A DNA stretch of 64,000 nucleotides, from contig NW_025931486.1 in assembly GCF_000764305.2 (NCBI RefSeq), positions 1-64,000 on the forward strand, read 5' to 3'. The notes beneath the pieces are model-generated. The model saw only the letters and a list, made by a program, of their open reading frames with translations, did no database searches and was not told the origin of the DNA. Positions 1-12,166 of the stretch are shown here, piece after piece. The position numbers were made by a program, and so were the translations under genes. Numbering within the stretch: position 1 is the stretch's first letter; each line of letters opens with the position of its first letter. The stretch comes from Hyalella azteca. Lineage: Eukaryota > Arthropoda > Malacostraca > Amphipoda > Hyalellidae.

Positions 1-90
1 TGCTGCTGCTGCTGTGCTGTGGTATTGCTGCTGCTGCTGTGGTATTGCTGCTGCTGCTGCTGTTGTGCTGCGGCATTGCTGCTGCTGAAA
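1..90. repeat. CTG/TGC trinucleotide microsatellite
   Basis: The window opens inside a run of imperfect CTG triplets, broken by a few TGTGGTATT interruptions. The array may begin before base 1. It reads as Leu/Cys/Ala runs in different frames; no splice or gene context supports coding. Confidence 0.9.
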
Positions 91-2036
91 TGCTGGTCTG
101 GTAAGGCTATTGCTGTTGGCGCCACGGCTGTTGTTACTGGCGTTGCTTCTAATTTCACTGCCGTTGCTGCTGTATTTGGAGTATGCGTTATTTATTTGAG
201 TATCACAGAACGGCGTTTCTGTTATGTCAGTAGAAAATTATTTTTAACAATGAGTGTAAACGAATATTTTCGAAGAGAATTTGTTTTGTGATCGTGCTCT
301 ATCTTACTCGCACTAACCGTGATCGGATAATATGTGCACCAGTGACTGACTAGTGAAAAACGACGTTGAACAGATGGGCGACTGCTTTAAAGTTTGCGAT
401 GTGATCAGATCGTCAATTTGTTCCTCCAGTCTCATGCCACGGAGATTTCCCGCGTGTAGAAATGTTTTCAGCCAATACAAGTTTCTAATTCGGAATTCCA
501 TTGATCATCTATTTTTTATTGTTTGTAAGTTCATTTTGTACGTTTATACCGTTTTCATACGTGTGCAGCAAGATCCACTTTTCCACCTCCGTGTGATGAG
601 TCTGTAGAGTTGACCAAACATCGCACGGCGCGAGTTGCGCAACCTTCGTACGCAGCGCGACTTTGTATTTGTAAAGGCCAAATTAATCTCCTCTGATTTA
701 TTAATTCGTGAAGATCAAAAATAATATTCGCCGTTTTCGTGTTTCGTGTCAACCAGCTGTTTAAAATCAATGCAAAAGTACTAAATTAAACAAGCCAGAA
801 GTAAACTTCAAAATGTCATATATATACCGAGCTAAAACTGGGAATGAAAAGCTACTAAGAAATGCCCACACAAAAAATTCCCTTTTTGCAGTCTCAACGC
901 GCTCAGCCTGACCAACGAATGCGCACTGGTTTATGTAGGTCAGTTGAGAAGTAAACTGGAAAATTGCGTTCAACAATCTTGATCCATTAGGACTCGGAGG
1001 TGGAAGGTTGAAATTACCGTATTTTTCTATAGCTGTTCGAAGCTTTTTTTTTTTTACTAAGCGAGGGAGTGCGCCACTTCGTGGCTTCACCATTGCTCCG
1101 AGGCCTAATATATTTCAATTCACTGAAATGCCACTTGAAACTTCAGTTCCTTTCATGTTTAAATTTACATTCATTGCCCCGAGGCCTTGCATATTAGTGC
1201 CTCTGATGAACTTCTGTCGCAAGTCATGCATCTCTGATGGAAATTTTCTAACTTCTGGGATTCGAGATTTTGCTTATTTTTTGTAGCGGCAATCCAACTG
1301 GTGTTCTTCTTCTGAAAATAATAATTGAGTGAAAAATTTTCGGCCCTCATTTTAATTTTTAGTCTGATGTTTCTATTTACAAACCAACATTACCCGACGT
1401 TGCTAAACTTTTATCGAGAATTGTGATTTCAAAAGTTCAGAAATTTTCCAGGCACCATCTTGCCATTCTCAGGCCTGCGCCTTCAGTCCTCGCTGCCATA
1501 GATCACTCACCGCGCCCAGCGCTGAATGTTCTTCTATTTCCATGTTATTTCATTAGAAGCTTTAATGCGATCAAATGGCAAGTAAAATGCTGCCCGCGTC
1601 GTGTCTTAAGTAGCTGCTTTGAAGTGTAATTATCTGATCACCGCCGCGGGACTTGCTTCGTTCCGACGTCATTTAATAAATTTCTAATTGATTCTCGTAG
1701 CAAGAAAAGGTAGGATTTACATCAATCTGAATGCCAGCGAGATTCAGACGAAAATTTTGAAAGTAATTTATTACATTTTGGTGGAAATTTTATCAGTACC
1801 GGTAATTCAGTAAATTTTTATGTAAAAGCCTGAATGGTAATGTAATGAACTGAATTTTTGTACATGCGTCAAATGTTTTTAGCTAATTTGATGAAAGTGT
1901 GATGAATCATTGATAGAAAGATTCTCAACCCGTAAATTATTTTCAACGAAAATCATTACAATTGTCATATCATTAGATAGTTATTATTTTTCATGATAAT
2001 TCATTGGATTTTCATTCATAATTACTATTTTTTAAC
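91..2036. other. Non-coding AT-rich stretch
   Basis: I see no recognisable coding sequence. Short ORFs on both strands overlap one another and lack domain signatures. This is either intergenic DNA or an intron of the cadherin gene, whose 5' exons are not in the window. Confidence 0.5.
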
Positions 2037-3215
2037 TTATTGCTTGTCAGTAATCATTTGAACCAATAAAATTTCAGCCACGGACTTAAAGTCTGTGATA
2101 CAAGCAGACGCCCGTGACGACGCTCGCACAGCAGAGATTTTATTTTCAAAAAGCGCATGGAATTCCTCCACGCTTACGCCACCCCAAGCATCTGTATGAC
2201 CTCTTCCCATGAGTTTATCCAGTGAACGCCACAGCGCTCGAGGATCGCTGCGCTGCGCGTTGACTCTCTGGCGCCAAAATGACTCTCTTTTAGAACGAAG
2301 AAGGTCGACATAATTGCGCCGCGCATCTCGCCAGGTGGAGGCCACAGCAGCTGCAGGATTACCGCGTCTGTTCGCCCGGTAGACAGCCCGCTGGAGCAGT
2401 CGAACCCCCCGCTACGAGACCCGACATTCATCGTTGAACCCGTGGGCCGGAGACTCGTTGGGGTACTCGAACTGTGTGTCCAGGAATGATGTCATCGAGT
2501 GCACAGACCAGCTCGGTATTGTAGAGTTGCACAAGGTCGTTAACTGATAGTGCCAACAAGGCGTCAGGCCGAAATCTATAGTCGGGACGACTGTTATTTT
2601 TCGCACAAGACATCGCCGTCGAGACTGCGCCACGGACGACAGTAATGGTCTTGTACGCTGGCACCCGGCGCATACATGGCACCGTCCACCGAAGCAGTCG
2701 ATGGTCGGCTATTGCGATCTCGATGATGTCGACTGGCAGACTTTGAAGATCAGCACGCGTGATGACAACGTCCAGCAGTCCACCCATGTCGTGCGTCGGC
2801 AAGGTCATGTGACAAACCATGCCTATAATGTGGTCAGAAGGTCGTTCAGCTGACGAATCGATGGGTCGTCGATGCGATCCAGTCAAACGTTTAAATCGCC
2901 GGTGATAAGGACGCGATCGGGGAATGCCACAAGTCTTGTAAAAATATGACTCAATTCGACAAAAAAATTGCGCTCCACCGTAACCCATCCAGGACGATAG
3001 ATGGTGACTGCAACGCCCGTAAACGAGGCGCTGGTGACCCTAGCACATAGCAGCTCCAAGGTGTTGGGTCGGGCGCCGATGTCAAGAAAGTTAAGGTGCA
3101 TGCCCCTGCTGGCGACGGTAGCTACTAATTCGTCGCCAGGGCGTCGGGTTGCACCCGGTGAGATCACCTGCTCTATTAAAGTATTGCAGACATTCTGGTG
3201 TCCTGGAAGCTAATG
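2037..3215 (-). pseudogene. Non-LTR retrotransposon fragment (CR1/L2-like), endonuclease plus start of RT
   Basis: Read on the minus strand, three overlapping frames give consecutive pieces of one protein. First is an AP-endonuclease portion with ITGDLNV and then IADHRLLRW, preceded by LPTHDMGGLLDVVITR. Next comes the linker to reverse transcriptase, with KRESFWRQRV and DPRALWRSLDKLMGRG. This order is that of CR1/L2/Jockey-type non-LTR elements. At least two frameshifts separate the pieces, and the reading stops near 2037 before any RT palm motif, so this is a dead fragment. The 3' half is missing, which is unusual because these elements normally lose their 5' end. Confidence 0.8.
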
Positions 3216-4180
3216 TCAGAGTTTGAGAAAGTCTGCTGCTTCACCATTCCTGCGACAGCTGACACGAGTTTTAGATTTTAAATTCAAATTAATTTGAAGA
3301 ATAATATTAGTCAGCAAAGTTCCCACGCAGCTAAATGCAGAATTTAAACCCTATTGTATATAATTTTATCTTACCGAAGCTATCAAGCTTTTATGCTTAA
3401 TACCGCGACACCGCCGCCAGAAGCGCAATATCGCTGCGCTGTCCTCGTGTAACCCAAAAGCTTTAAATTCCAAATGCCTTGAATTCTCGCTACGCTTTAT
3501 TGTTTTGGGCACGTGGCAGTCACAGACCCTACGAGAAATTATCGCCGTAGTTTCGGTGGCCCTAATTCCCGTCTCTGTGCCGGAGATGATTTCAGAATTG
3601 GGACAATGTGAAAAGCTTTGAAGTTTTCTTGTGATACTTAGTTTCATAATTATAATATATTAGTTTTTATATAACATGAATAATAGTTTTTATATTTTTT
3701 TAATATATAATAGCTATATAACAATAGTCTTTAAGTAAAAAAAATGTAGTTGAAGAATGATTGCTCTGCTTGAAAGTTATTTTTGGTCAAATAAAATTTG
3801 AGAAGTGCCTACGTATCGTGGTCAAAGAAATTGCTTTATTCCAGCAGCCTGGCAACTCAATTATCTGATCTCTTCTCAATTTCCTGGCAAAGCAGCTGAC
3901 AAAACTACCTGAACATTTCTGCTTGCAGACCACGTTTCAAGAAATGTCTCAGGTGCGAATTCAAAACTTAGAGGGAAAAATGTTACTTAAGGTTTTAGTA
4001 TATAGGGTTTCATGAGCTTTTTGTGATATCGTTCAGTCATCCGGCTCCTAGATTTGCGACGGACCGACTGTCGAAGTCAACAATGCTAGCCGTTCGATCA
4101 GTCAGCCAATTCATTTAAATTAATTAATTAATATATTATACATAGACAGAATTTGTCGATTTATCAATCATTTCATTTTT
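3216..4180. other. Non-coding stretch
   Basis: AT-rich sequence with short unrelated ORFs; I see no supported feature. Confidence 0.4.
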
Positions 4181-4335
4181 AGCGCATTTTCTCATTTATG
4201 GAAAAAAGGCGCTATTGTGCTCGTCGTGTCCGTCCGTCCGTGACTTCACGATTTCGTCGATATTAAAAATACTTTAAAAATGTTTCGTGATAATTAGAAA
4301 ATGCGTTCTCTGTCACTCACTGCAGTGAGTACTGA
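4181..4335. mobile_element. Microsatellite-bearing MITE-like repeat, copy 1
   Basis: It starts AGCGCATTTTCTCATTTATG, carries a short (TCCG)n run, then AGAAAATGCG and CACTCACTGCAGTGAGTACT. The same ordered blocks recur in reverse orientation at 58651-58807. The terminal blocks AGCGCATTTTCTC and GAAAATGCG are inverted relative to each other, suggesting a small non-autonomous element. No target-site duplication could be fixed. Confidence 0.65.
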
Positions 4336-5397
4336 TCTAATTTCTATTTTTTTACACGTCTTCATATATATGCTATATCAATGGAAGATGATGACGGAAG
4401 TTGAAGTACAATAATCAGCCAGTAATTTATTTCTGAATAACTATATATAACGATGCTCTTCCATTATCAGTCTGCAGTGCTATTCCATATTATTACATTT
4501 CATGCAAGCTGTTCCTCTGAATTATTTTACTTTAAAGACAAATGGAATCGAAAAGCCGTTTTACCATAGCAATGGAACAGTATTAACTTATTTTAAAACG
4601 TTTTTCTTAGCTTAGCTTCGCGTTTGTTTGTTTGTTTGTTTATTTGTTTGTTTGTTTGTTGTTAACATTGACAACGAAAATTAGCCCACTTCTGATTGCT
4701 CTAGAGATCTGAAATTCGGCATGTAGGCTATTTTCGCCATTCACCATCAAATTTCCAAAATTCGTGTGTTGTGTGCTTTTCGCTTTAATCATAAATCTGC
4801 CCGACACACGTTTTTTGGGGCGAGCCATAATTTATTTTCTACTTTTTAGTCTACAAGAAAAATGTGGTTTTTTTAAAAAGTTTTTTTTTAAGTATTTTTT
4901 TCTTCTATATTTTTGCAAGGGAAATTAGTTACATTTTAAATCTTTTAAAGTATTATCATTGCTGGACAAGCAAATCTGTTACTAAATTACTGAATTAAGA
5001 ATGGTCCATTTGCTCAAAATAATCGTTTCTCTTGCTAAATGATTTGTCGGTCAATTGAAATCGGTTCAAAGATTCAAGCTTTTCAACTCCGATGCTGAAC
5101 CTCCTTGGCTTGCAATATATCTTTTTTTTTTCTAAAAATAAGGCGTAGCCATATGCATGTGTCGAACACCTCTTCGCTGCGACGGAAGTTCTACCAGCAA
5201 AGAAATTTATATCATGTTGTTTGCTGCCCTCAGATGCGGAAATTCTTGCATCATCCAAGGTGCTCAGGGTTTTAACATTGGATAAGTTCCTACAACAACA
5301 GACACGGCGCTTAATGCTGTCCGATTTCCCAAAGTTCGCAATGCCTCGAGGTTTTGTCGCGCTCTGCCTCGACTGAAGGCGCCGTATATAGCAGGAC
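4336..5397. other. Non-coding stretch with (TTTG)n microsatellite
   Basis: Contains a TTTG tetranucleotide run at about 4622-4660 and otherwise AT-rich DNA with no recognisable gene. Confidence 0.5.
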
Positions 5398-7004
5398 TAG
5401 GGCTCCCAGCCAATAATTTGAGAAAAACTTAGATGGTTGCTGAAAAACACCCAGATTTTGCAGATTTTGTGGGAAAAACCCCAGACAACCAAATTTCATC
5501 AATAAACAATGTAATTTTACTTACTTCTGATGGAATTATAAATCTTCGGCTGCTGCTAAATTTGGTATTTTGTGAGTCTCTGTCTTGGTAAGCTCTTGGA
5601 TAAGCGTAAAATCCCTATTTTTCTTACTACTCCGGTAAAAATAGAAGGTTCCTAATATTCTTTAAAAATGATTCGAGATAGGATGGCAACATTTTCACAG
5701 CGTGACTTGCGCAAAGAGCAAAAGAATGGCTTACGCAACCCATAACATAAACTGATGGAATGTCTTTCTTCAATAGGGTTTGAAAGTCACTCTTGTTGCC
5801 CACCATAGTAAAACAATTATCGCTTCTAAATCCAATGATGTTTGAAAAAGGATTTTTTTTCTCATTCAGAGTCGTTTTAACAGCGTAGTATAAACCACTG
5901 GCACTTCCATCTTCAACAACAGTCAAGTCGAGCAAACAATCACATAGGTACATAATTTTTTTCAACATCAAAATATCTAACAACAGCTAATACCTGTGAC
6001 AGGGATATGTCTGCGCTCTCATCGATTATCAGACTGAACTTTTCATTTCTACACTGATCAAAAATTTCCCATTTTTCATGATAAGCAGTTCCTTCCTGAA
6101 AAAGATATGAAGCTCTTATTGCATGTAGTTTTAAATTTTTAGCAATGCTGCTATCATGAAATGCTCTCCTGCACACTTCCACTAGATGATCTGCATGCGC
6201 GAATGGCACATTGTGTTCAGCAATATATAAGCAGATATAAGTAATTCTGCCTTTGCAACTTCATCAATCTCCTTGCGAATCTGTTTCTTAATAAATGAAT
6301 CAATTTTAGTAGCTGATTTAGCTTCTTTCGTGTTGTTGAGATGCTTCGCAGTCTTACACGTCTACAATGTGCCATCAACATGGATCTATTAGCATTTTTG
6401 ATTTGAGTTTTACAACATGCGCAATCGGAAACACCTTTTTCTTACGAATCTTCTTGCAGCCACTCCTTAATTAAAGTCTTTTTCATGTAACCACTCTTCT
6501 TTAAAAGACTATTTGTACCATTTTTTAGCTACTTCTCTAGGGAGACTTGCCATTTTCGGGGCCTTCACTGTTCACTTTATGTTAATTTAACAACACCGAC
6601 AGGTGCATACGCAATAGTAAAACTTAACGCACGACACAACTATAACTTGTCAATAGCGAGTGCGGTACTGTGCAGTGTGCGACGAGAAGTTGGGAACCGT
6701 AGCTTTGACTGGTAATGAACGCGTTCAATACTGGTAATGAACACGTAGAATACCAGTACTATCTGTCAGCTAGGGAAAATATACAGTCTGACGGTTAGAG
6801 CGTTGCTCCATTCATTGTGTATTGACTGCATAGTCAAATTTAAGGCATTGAGAATATTTCAGTTATATTGTTGGCTAAAATTGACTTACTTAACAAAAAA
6901 AAAAAAAACAGATTTTGCCATTGAACAGAAAAATACACCCAGACACCCAGGTGCCGGCCAAAAAACCCAGATCTGGGTGGAAAACCCCAGCGCTGGGAGC
7001 CCTG
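5398..7004 (-). mobile_element. Degenerate hAT-family DNA transposon
   Basis: The ends are inverted copies of (C/T)AGGGCTCCCAGC, at 5398-5410 and 6992-7004. The flanking 8-mers, AGCAGGAC (5390-5397) and CTGAGGAC (7005-7012), share five bases and may be a decayed 8-bp target duplication, the size hAT elements make. The minus strand holds pieces of a transposase of the ZBED/ZNF862-like hAT group: a start near 6552 (MASLPREVAKKWYK), FSLIIDESADIS, VVRYFDV, then IGFRSDNCFTMVG and VMGCVSHSFALCASHA. Several frameshifts and stops interrupt it, and most of the C-terminal dimerisation region is absent. Confidence 0.8.
5627..6552 (-). pseudogene. hAT transposase remnant
   Basis: Decayed transposase inside the hAT element. 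Residue blocks in order from the 5' end: an N-terminal Lys/Trp-rich stretch (about 6552-6440, with stops), KIDSFIKKQIRKEI followed by FAHADHLVEVCRRAF (about 6310-6150), the DES motif in SLIIDESADIS (about 6030) and the SDN block with a CVSHSFALCASHA motif (about 5690-5830). The pieces lie in different frames. No intact product is possible. Confidence 0.75.
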
Positions 7005-8253
7005 CTGAGGACGCAGTTTCACTCTCTGATGGAATGGCCATTGCGGAGGTTGGGATCGTAACGCGGCCGCTGTTATCGCTCATTGTCGTATTTTATTGCG
7101 CAATATGGTTGTCATTTTGTTGTATTTGGTTTCATAAAAGTAATTTGTTTGGAAAAGTTTCTCCTTAATACTAGGAAAAGTTTCGCCTTCAATCTTTTTT
7201 AGAAAGAAGATCGATGTTACGGCCTTCCGAGAAACGGAGACGATGCTCACTTCTTTTTTTAGCGGAATCCTGAATATTTCTCATGAGTGAGATGCATAAA
7301 ATTATTCTAGTGCAAGCTTCGGTCTTTCATCTTGTATGAATAACATTTGCCCGGAAGATATGGCATTTTTTTAACTCATAATGTTTAGAATTCGCATAAA
7401 CTGTACGCGAACTGCAAAATTTTGTAAACACGTTGCATACCGACCTCTTGACTGTCTGTATTTTTAAAACATATTCTCTTGTATTGCCATCGCTGCTTCA
7501 TCAAATCGGAATTAAAAGAACCGCGAAATGAACCGATGCTCGTATCCAAGCATCCTCCAGGCAGGCAACTGATGCATAAATCGTATTTTGAAATTACGTT
7601 TACGGACAATCCCGCATCTGAATTGCTTCGCCAGATTCGCCGCACTTATTAATCCTGAACACGGACCATGACTCTACGTAGCAAATACTCCAGAATTCCA
7701 TTTTGCCCTTCAATTAAATTCCACTGCGTTTGCAGTAACGTTTTCATATTTGCCATTTGCAATAGCGACAGATGGCTGATTGTTTGACTGATTCATTTCT
7801 GGCAAGTGATTCAGAATTTTTAAAAATATTTGTTGCCGTTTCCAGTCATTTTTCGATCACTAAATGAATACAATTGGAAGCTGTGCTCTGAAATATTCCA
7901 GTAGACTTATGTCTGCTGCTTTAATAGTTGTTATTTTGCTACTTATCCTAAAATCCTCCTGTATTTTTCTCAACGATTCAGACCCTTCGCTCAAGGAACC
8001 GGATATGTAAAACAGACTCAGCTCACACAGTCCTCTTTTCTGCTAAAAGATAACTTAGTTTACTTGATGCCCAACGTTAAGTAACGTCAACAACACTTAA
8101 TGGTCACAAACATGAGCATTCAGGTTAATTAAAAAAATTAACGTTGCTAAAGCGCCTGTTATTATATGAGGCGCCTGCAACCAAGCGATATGGACCTCGA
8201 TTGAAATAAAAATCTTCTTAAAATAAGTCTTTATTGCCGAGTATGTTACGACC
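7005..8253. other. Non-coding stretch
   Basis: AT-rich DNA without a recognisable gene or repeat family. Confidence 0.4.
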
Positions 8254-8397
8254 TGGGCCTATACTTTCAAAAAGTTAAGAGATTGTAAGTTTATCAGCCA
8301 ATCGTTGACGGCCTTTCAAGCCAAATCCATCAACCATAGACAAGAAAATATAGCGTAAGTACTTACGTGCACTTAGCGAATTTTGAGAGTATAGGCC
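8254..8397. mobile_element. Short MITE (family M1), copy 1
   Basis: A roughly 145-bp element with inverted ends, GGGCCTATACTTTCAAAA on the left and TTTTGAGAGTATAGGCC on the right. Shared internal blocks are AGCCAATC.TTGACGGCCTTTCAA, CAAGAAAATA and the palindrome CGTAAGTACTTACG. Full or near-full copies occur at 19546-19893, 50889-51039 and 55706-55848, with a diverged one at 38485-38643. There is no coding capacity. Confidence 0.85.
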
Positions 8398-9940
8398 TTC
8401 AGATCCGATGTCGCGCATTTGAAATACAGCAGCATTTCCAGACAGCGCTCTATAGCGTGGCTGCGACTGCCATTCCGAAACACTAATTATTTCAATGGGT
8501 TTGAATTGCTCTCGAATGACCTGCAAAAACGGCTACATTGCACTGTGCGGACTCTGTTTCTCATTGAAATGTTTGATATTTTAAAATTGGCCTCAAATAT
8601 ATGGTATGGAATGTTTCCACTGAGCAAGTTCTTACTTGAGATTAATGATCCCAAATTTGTAGAGAGGTTTGAGTCCATCCGCTCAAATTCACATGAAAAA
8701 GTCAGTCACAACAGGGAAATCGAATCCACTTATTACTTTTGTCCGAGCGGAAATAGTTCAATTGAGTAGATTCATCGTCAGAAATATTTTCTATCTTGTG
8801 TACGAGTTCCACTCGCAACGCCGTATGTTCCAGCTCGCTTTAATGGTCTCGGATATTACGCCGGAAAGCCTGTGTGCGAACTCGGGCTCTGGCTGCAGTC
8901 AAACGCAGCAGTAACGCTGCAAGCATTCAATGCAGTAAGAAGATTTGAGGCGATAAGTTTCTGTTCACAAGAGCCACCGTATTTTATGACTGTACGGGCA
9001 TTTATAGCCTAAAATCCAGTGACTTATAAGGCAGCCTGCATCGGCACAGGCCCCATCTCTGCTGTCGGACGGCCTTTGCTCTTGCGTGCAAATCGCGTCG
9101 AGTTAATGCGTTGAATTCGGGCGATGCATTCAGGGACGCATGATGTCATGTCGACTTTAGGATTTTATTAGGCTTTGTGGGATTTATTGCATTTATATTA
9201 ATGAATTATGGCCTTTTGTGAGTGGAACGTCTTTAGCTACAATTGTTGTCGTGGTAGGTAATAAATCTGAATGATTGATATTTCAAAATATAGTTAGAGA
9301 ATTTCTCTCTCCTATAAAATTTATTTTTCTCATTTATATGCTGAAAATGCCCGCTTATTCTCTGATATTCAATCATTTTGTTGAACATAACTGTATTATA
9401 AAAATAACATAATTGATGAAAGTATAATTTCACTAAATATAATTCATGAAGCTACTGTTTTCAATTGTTTGTTTTGCGTGCGACGTGCCGTAGTAGCGTT
9501 CGCTTCTGAACTCAATTGCGTTTGAATTTATTCAGTTTCTATTTCTCCTACGACCATCATACATAGCTCGTATTATGGCCTCATTCACTCGCGTGTAATC
9601 AGTTTCAAAACAACACGAATGGACATTTGGTGGTTATAGTACAAAATTCAATTGACCTTGAAAAGGGAAATCATCTGTTTAGGTTTTGCACAAAACATTA
9701 ATTTATGTATACGGCAAAAATAAATGAAATTGCCTAAATTTTCTAACATTTGTTTCACTTATCGCCACTGATCGCCAAACGAAAGCTTAGAATTACTTCA
9801 ATATTTTTCAATTTGCGAGACCCTGCAAGGGTAAACTCTGTAATTTGGTTCAGTAATTTTGGTGAGGTAGACTCAGACTTGTTATTTGGATTCCCCGTGA
9901 TATAACATAAGGCATTTGCATGATCTTATCTCCTATATAT
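8398..9940. other. Non-coding stretch
   Basis: No recognisable gene. A 116-codon open frame starts within the MITE at 8419 and shows no family motif, so it is not called. Confidence 0.4.
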
Positions 9941-10109
9941 GCCGGTCTTATGCTCTGGCTGCCGGTCTTATGCTCTGGCTGCTGGTCTTATGCTCTGGCT
10001 GCCGGTCTTATGCTCTGGCTGCTGGTCTTATGCTCTGGCTGCCGGTCTTAAGCTCTGGCTGCTGGTCTTATGCTCTGGCTGCCGGTCTTATGCTCTGGCT
10101 GCCGGTCTC
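9941..10109. repeat. 20-bp minisatellite
   Basis: About 8.5 head-to-tail copies of GCCGGTCTTATGCTCTGGCT, with C/T variation at the third base and one T/A variant in unit 6 (AGCTCTGGCT). The period of 20 is not a multiple of three and two frames stay open only because the unit lacks stops, so this is not a coding repeat. Confidence 0.95.
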
Positions 10110-11635
10110 TGGATGCTCTTCGTGTCTCCTGCGTTTCCGTCCTCAATAAATTTGTATCATTGTGTTGTTGTGTTTTTTTTGTGTATCCTTGGAGTTTTTC
10201 TTTATTTATTGATCAGTAGCCTCTAACAATGTTTTCTTAAAATTATGTAGCGGTTGCAAATATTCGTATGATTTCTGTCGCTTGTCGCTCTGACGATTCA
10301 AAGTATTGAACCTAACAGCATAAGGTCAACAGTGATTAGAAGCAATTAATATAGTTGCAATAAATTAAAAATTGTTCAACAATTATTCCTTTATTCTAAA
10401 TACATATTAGGTTGCTCATTAACCTTGTGACAAACGGGCGAATTTTAAAGCGTGTTATATGAACAAAATAATTTTATAACATTTCATAACCATATCCATT
10501 ACAACGTTGTAATTAATAATCATAAGTTTGTACTTGTGAGTATATAAATGTTTGTTAACCACTTTTTTTACGTATATATTCTTAATCTGGGAGCTTTTCA
10601 CGTGCAAAAGCATAGCAACAGCCGCCCTCAGCGCGGTATCATGTATACCGCCCTCGACCGCCCGTTCTTGCCCTCAGATAAAGACATTCTTTGCGTGGAG
10701 TTGCTACTTAACAAGGACCAGAATATTCTTAGCTGCCTAATGTACTGCAAGAGGAACAAAGATAAATCTTCTGGCGTGGGTGGAAATATGAACCAAATTT
10801 TGGGGATTTTTTGTGCCTCATTGTATGCAGAGCGAGTGCTGCTTTCGCCGCCGTCGCTTGAGGGCCACAAACTCTACGGAAGATAAGTTGCAGCTTCCGC
10901 GAATACGGCGTCATTTCTCTCTTGCTCTGATTATTATAGTCTGATAGTGTCATGAAATGCATTTAATTCCGCATTGCTACTTCGATTAATTAGTTACCCT
11001 CCGTGCCATCCTCAGAATAGGTAACTTCGAGTGACTGCATCGATGACCGGCACTTATCACTGCAGTGCTGGACTAATTTGCATGGATGTTCGATTATACA
11101 ACTTTGTTAATGCTGTTGAATCAATTCACGCCGAAATGAGATTAGGAACGAGCTAAAACACAGAACAATGCTCGTTTTATAGCAGTTTAGGTCAATTTAT
11201 TCCTATAATAGTATGATTATGAATAGGATGAATTCATACCGTTGTCACCGCTTAGTAACTGAAATTCTAACCTAAATGTCATCAGACAACATGAGGATAA
11301 ATTAATGCTCGTGGTCACAGCAAGATTAAACTTTAAAGTATATATTTATATTGAATAATATTCTCCGTAACTCCCAATAAACATCCCCGCCACGTCTTGT
11401 TATCATTATTTGCGAGCACGGCGGTAATTGGGCTCAGCCTTGCAGTGCATGTGCAGTTTGTGTGCCCAGCAAGCCAGCGCTGGCTGGCAAAAATGCCGGA
11501 GAATTGAGCGCCGTCTGCCTGCGGTGCGATGCGGCCGTTGCGGCGAGACTTGATGCCTGTCAGGCGGGCTGGAGAAGATCTGAGTTGAACTAAAGCCTTC
11601 CTGGCCTTAGGGGCCTTACCTTCTAAACTTGCTCT
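10110..11635. other. Non-coding stretch
   Basis: No recognisable gene. A GC-rich patch at about 11430-11600 stands out from the AT-rich surroundings, but I could not match it to a cadherin exon or a known element on either strand. Confidence 0.4.
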
Positions 11636-12077
11636 AGTACACGTGGAGTCTTGAGTACACGTAGAGTCTTGAGTGCACGTAGAGTCTTGAGTACACGTAG
11701 AGTCCTGAGTACACGTAGAGTCTTGAGTNNNNNNNNNNNNNNNNNNNNNNNNNNNNNNNNNNNNNNNNNNNNNNNNNNNNNNNNNNNNNNNNNNNNNNNN
11801 NNNNNNNNNNNNNNNNNNNNNCGTAGAGTCTTGAGTACACGTAGAGTCTTGAGTACACGTAGAGTCTTGAGTACACGTAGAGTCTTGAGTACACGTAGAG
11901 TCTTGCGTACACGTAGTCCTGAGTACACGTAGAGTCTTGAGTACACGTAGAGTCTTGAGTACACGTAGAGTCTTGAGTGCACGTAGAGTCTTGAGTACAC
12001 GTGACCCGTAGAGTCCCAAGTACACCTACAGTTCTAAGTACACGTAGAGCCCTAAGTACACGTACAGTCCCAAAATT
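11636..12077. repeat. 18-bp minisatellite with sequence gap
   Basis: Tandem copies of GTACACGTAGAGTCTTGA run across the region. They are interrupted by 93 undetermined bases (11729-11821), so the copy number is unknown. Beyond 12001 the copies drift to variants such as GTACACGTACAGTCC. The unit is a multiple of three and lacks stops in several frames, so long open frames here mean nothing. Confidence 0.95.
11729..11821. other. Assembly gap (93 N)
   Basis: A run of N inside the 18-bp tandem array. The assembler probably could not traverse it, and the true length of the array may differ. Confidence 0.95.
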
Positions 12078-12166
12078 AGTATTAGATGGCAGAATTTACT
12101 TGTTTAAATACGTGCGATTAATGACCAGAGAATTCTGGTCATCTATGCTGCAAAAAAGCGAGAGTT

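Noticed and set aside
9916..10226. Two overlapping repetitive open frames (Ala/Leu/Cys-rich)
   Set aside because: They are produced by the stop-free 20-bp minisatellite; the period shifts frame with each unit and there is no other coding evidence.
10548..10886. 112-codon open frame
   Set aside because: No recognised family; other frames over the same bases are equally open, so it is not supported.
11333..12025. 230-codon minus-strand frame
   Set aside because: It runs through the 18-bp satellite and 93 N; most of it is repeat translation.
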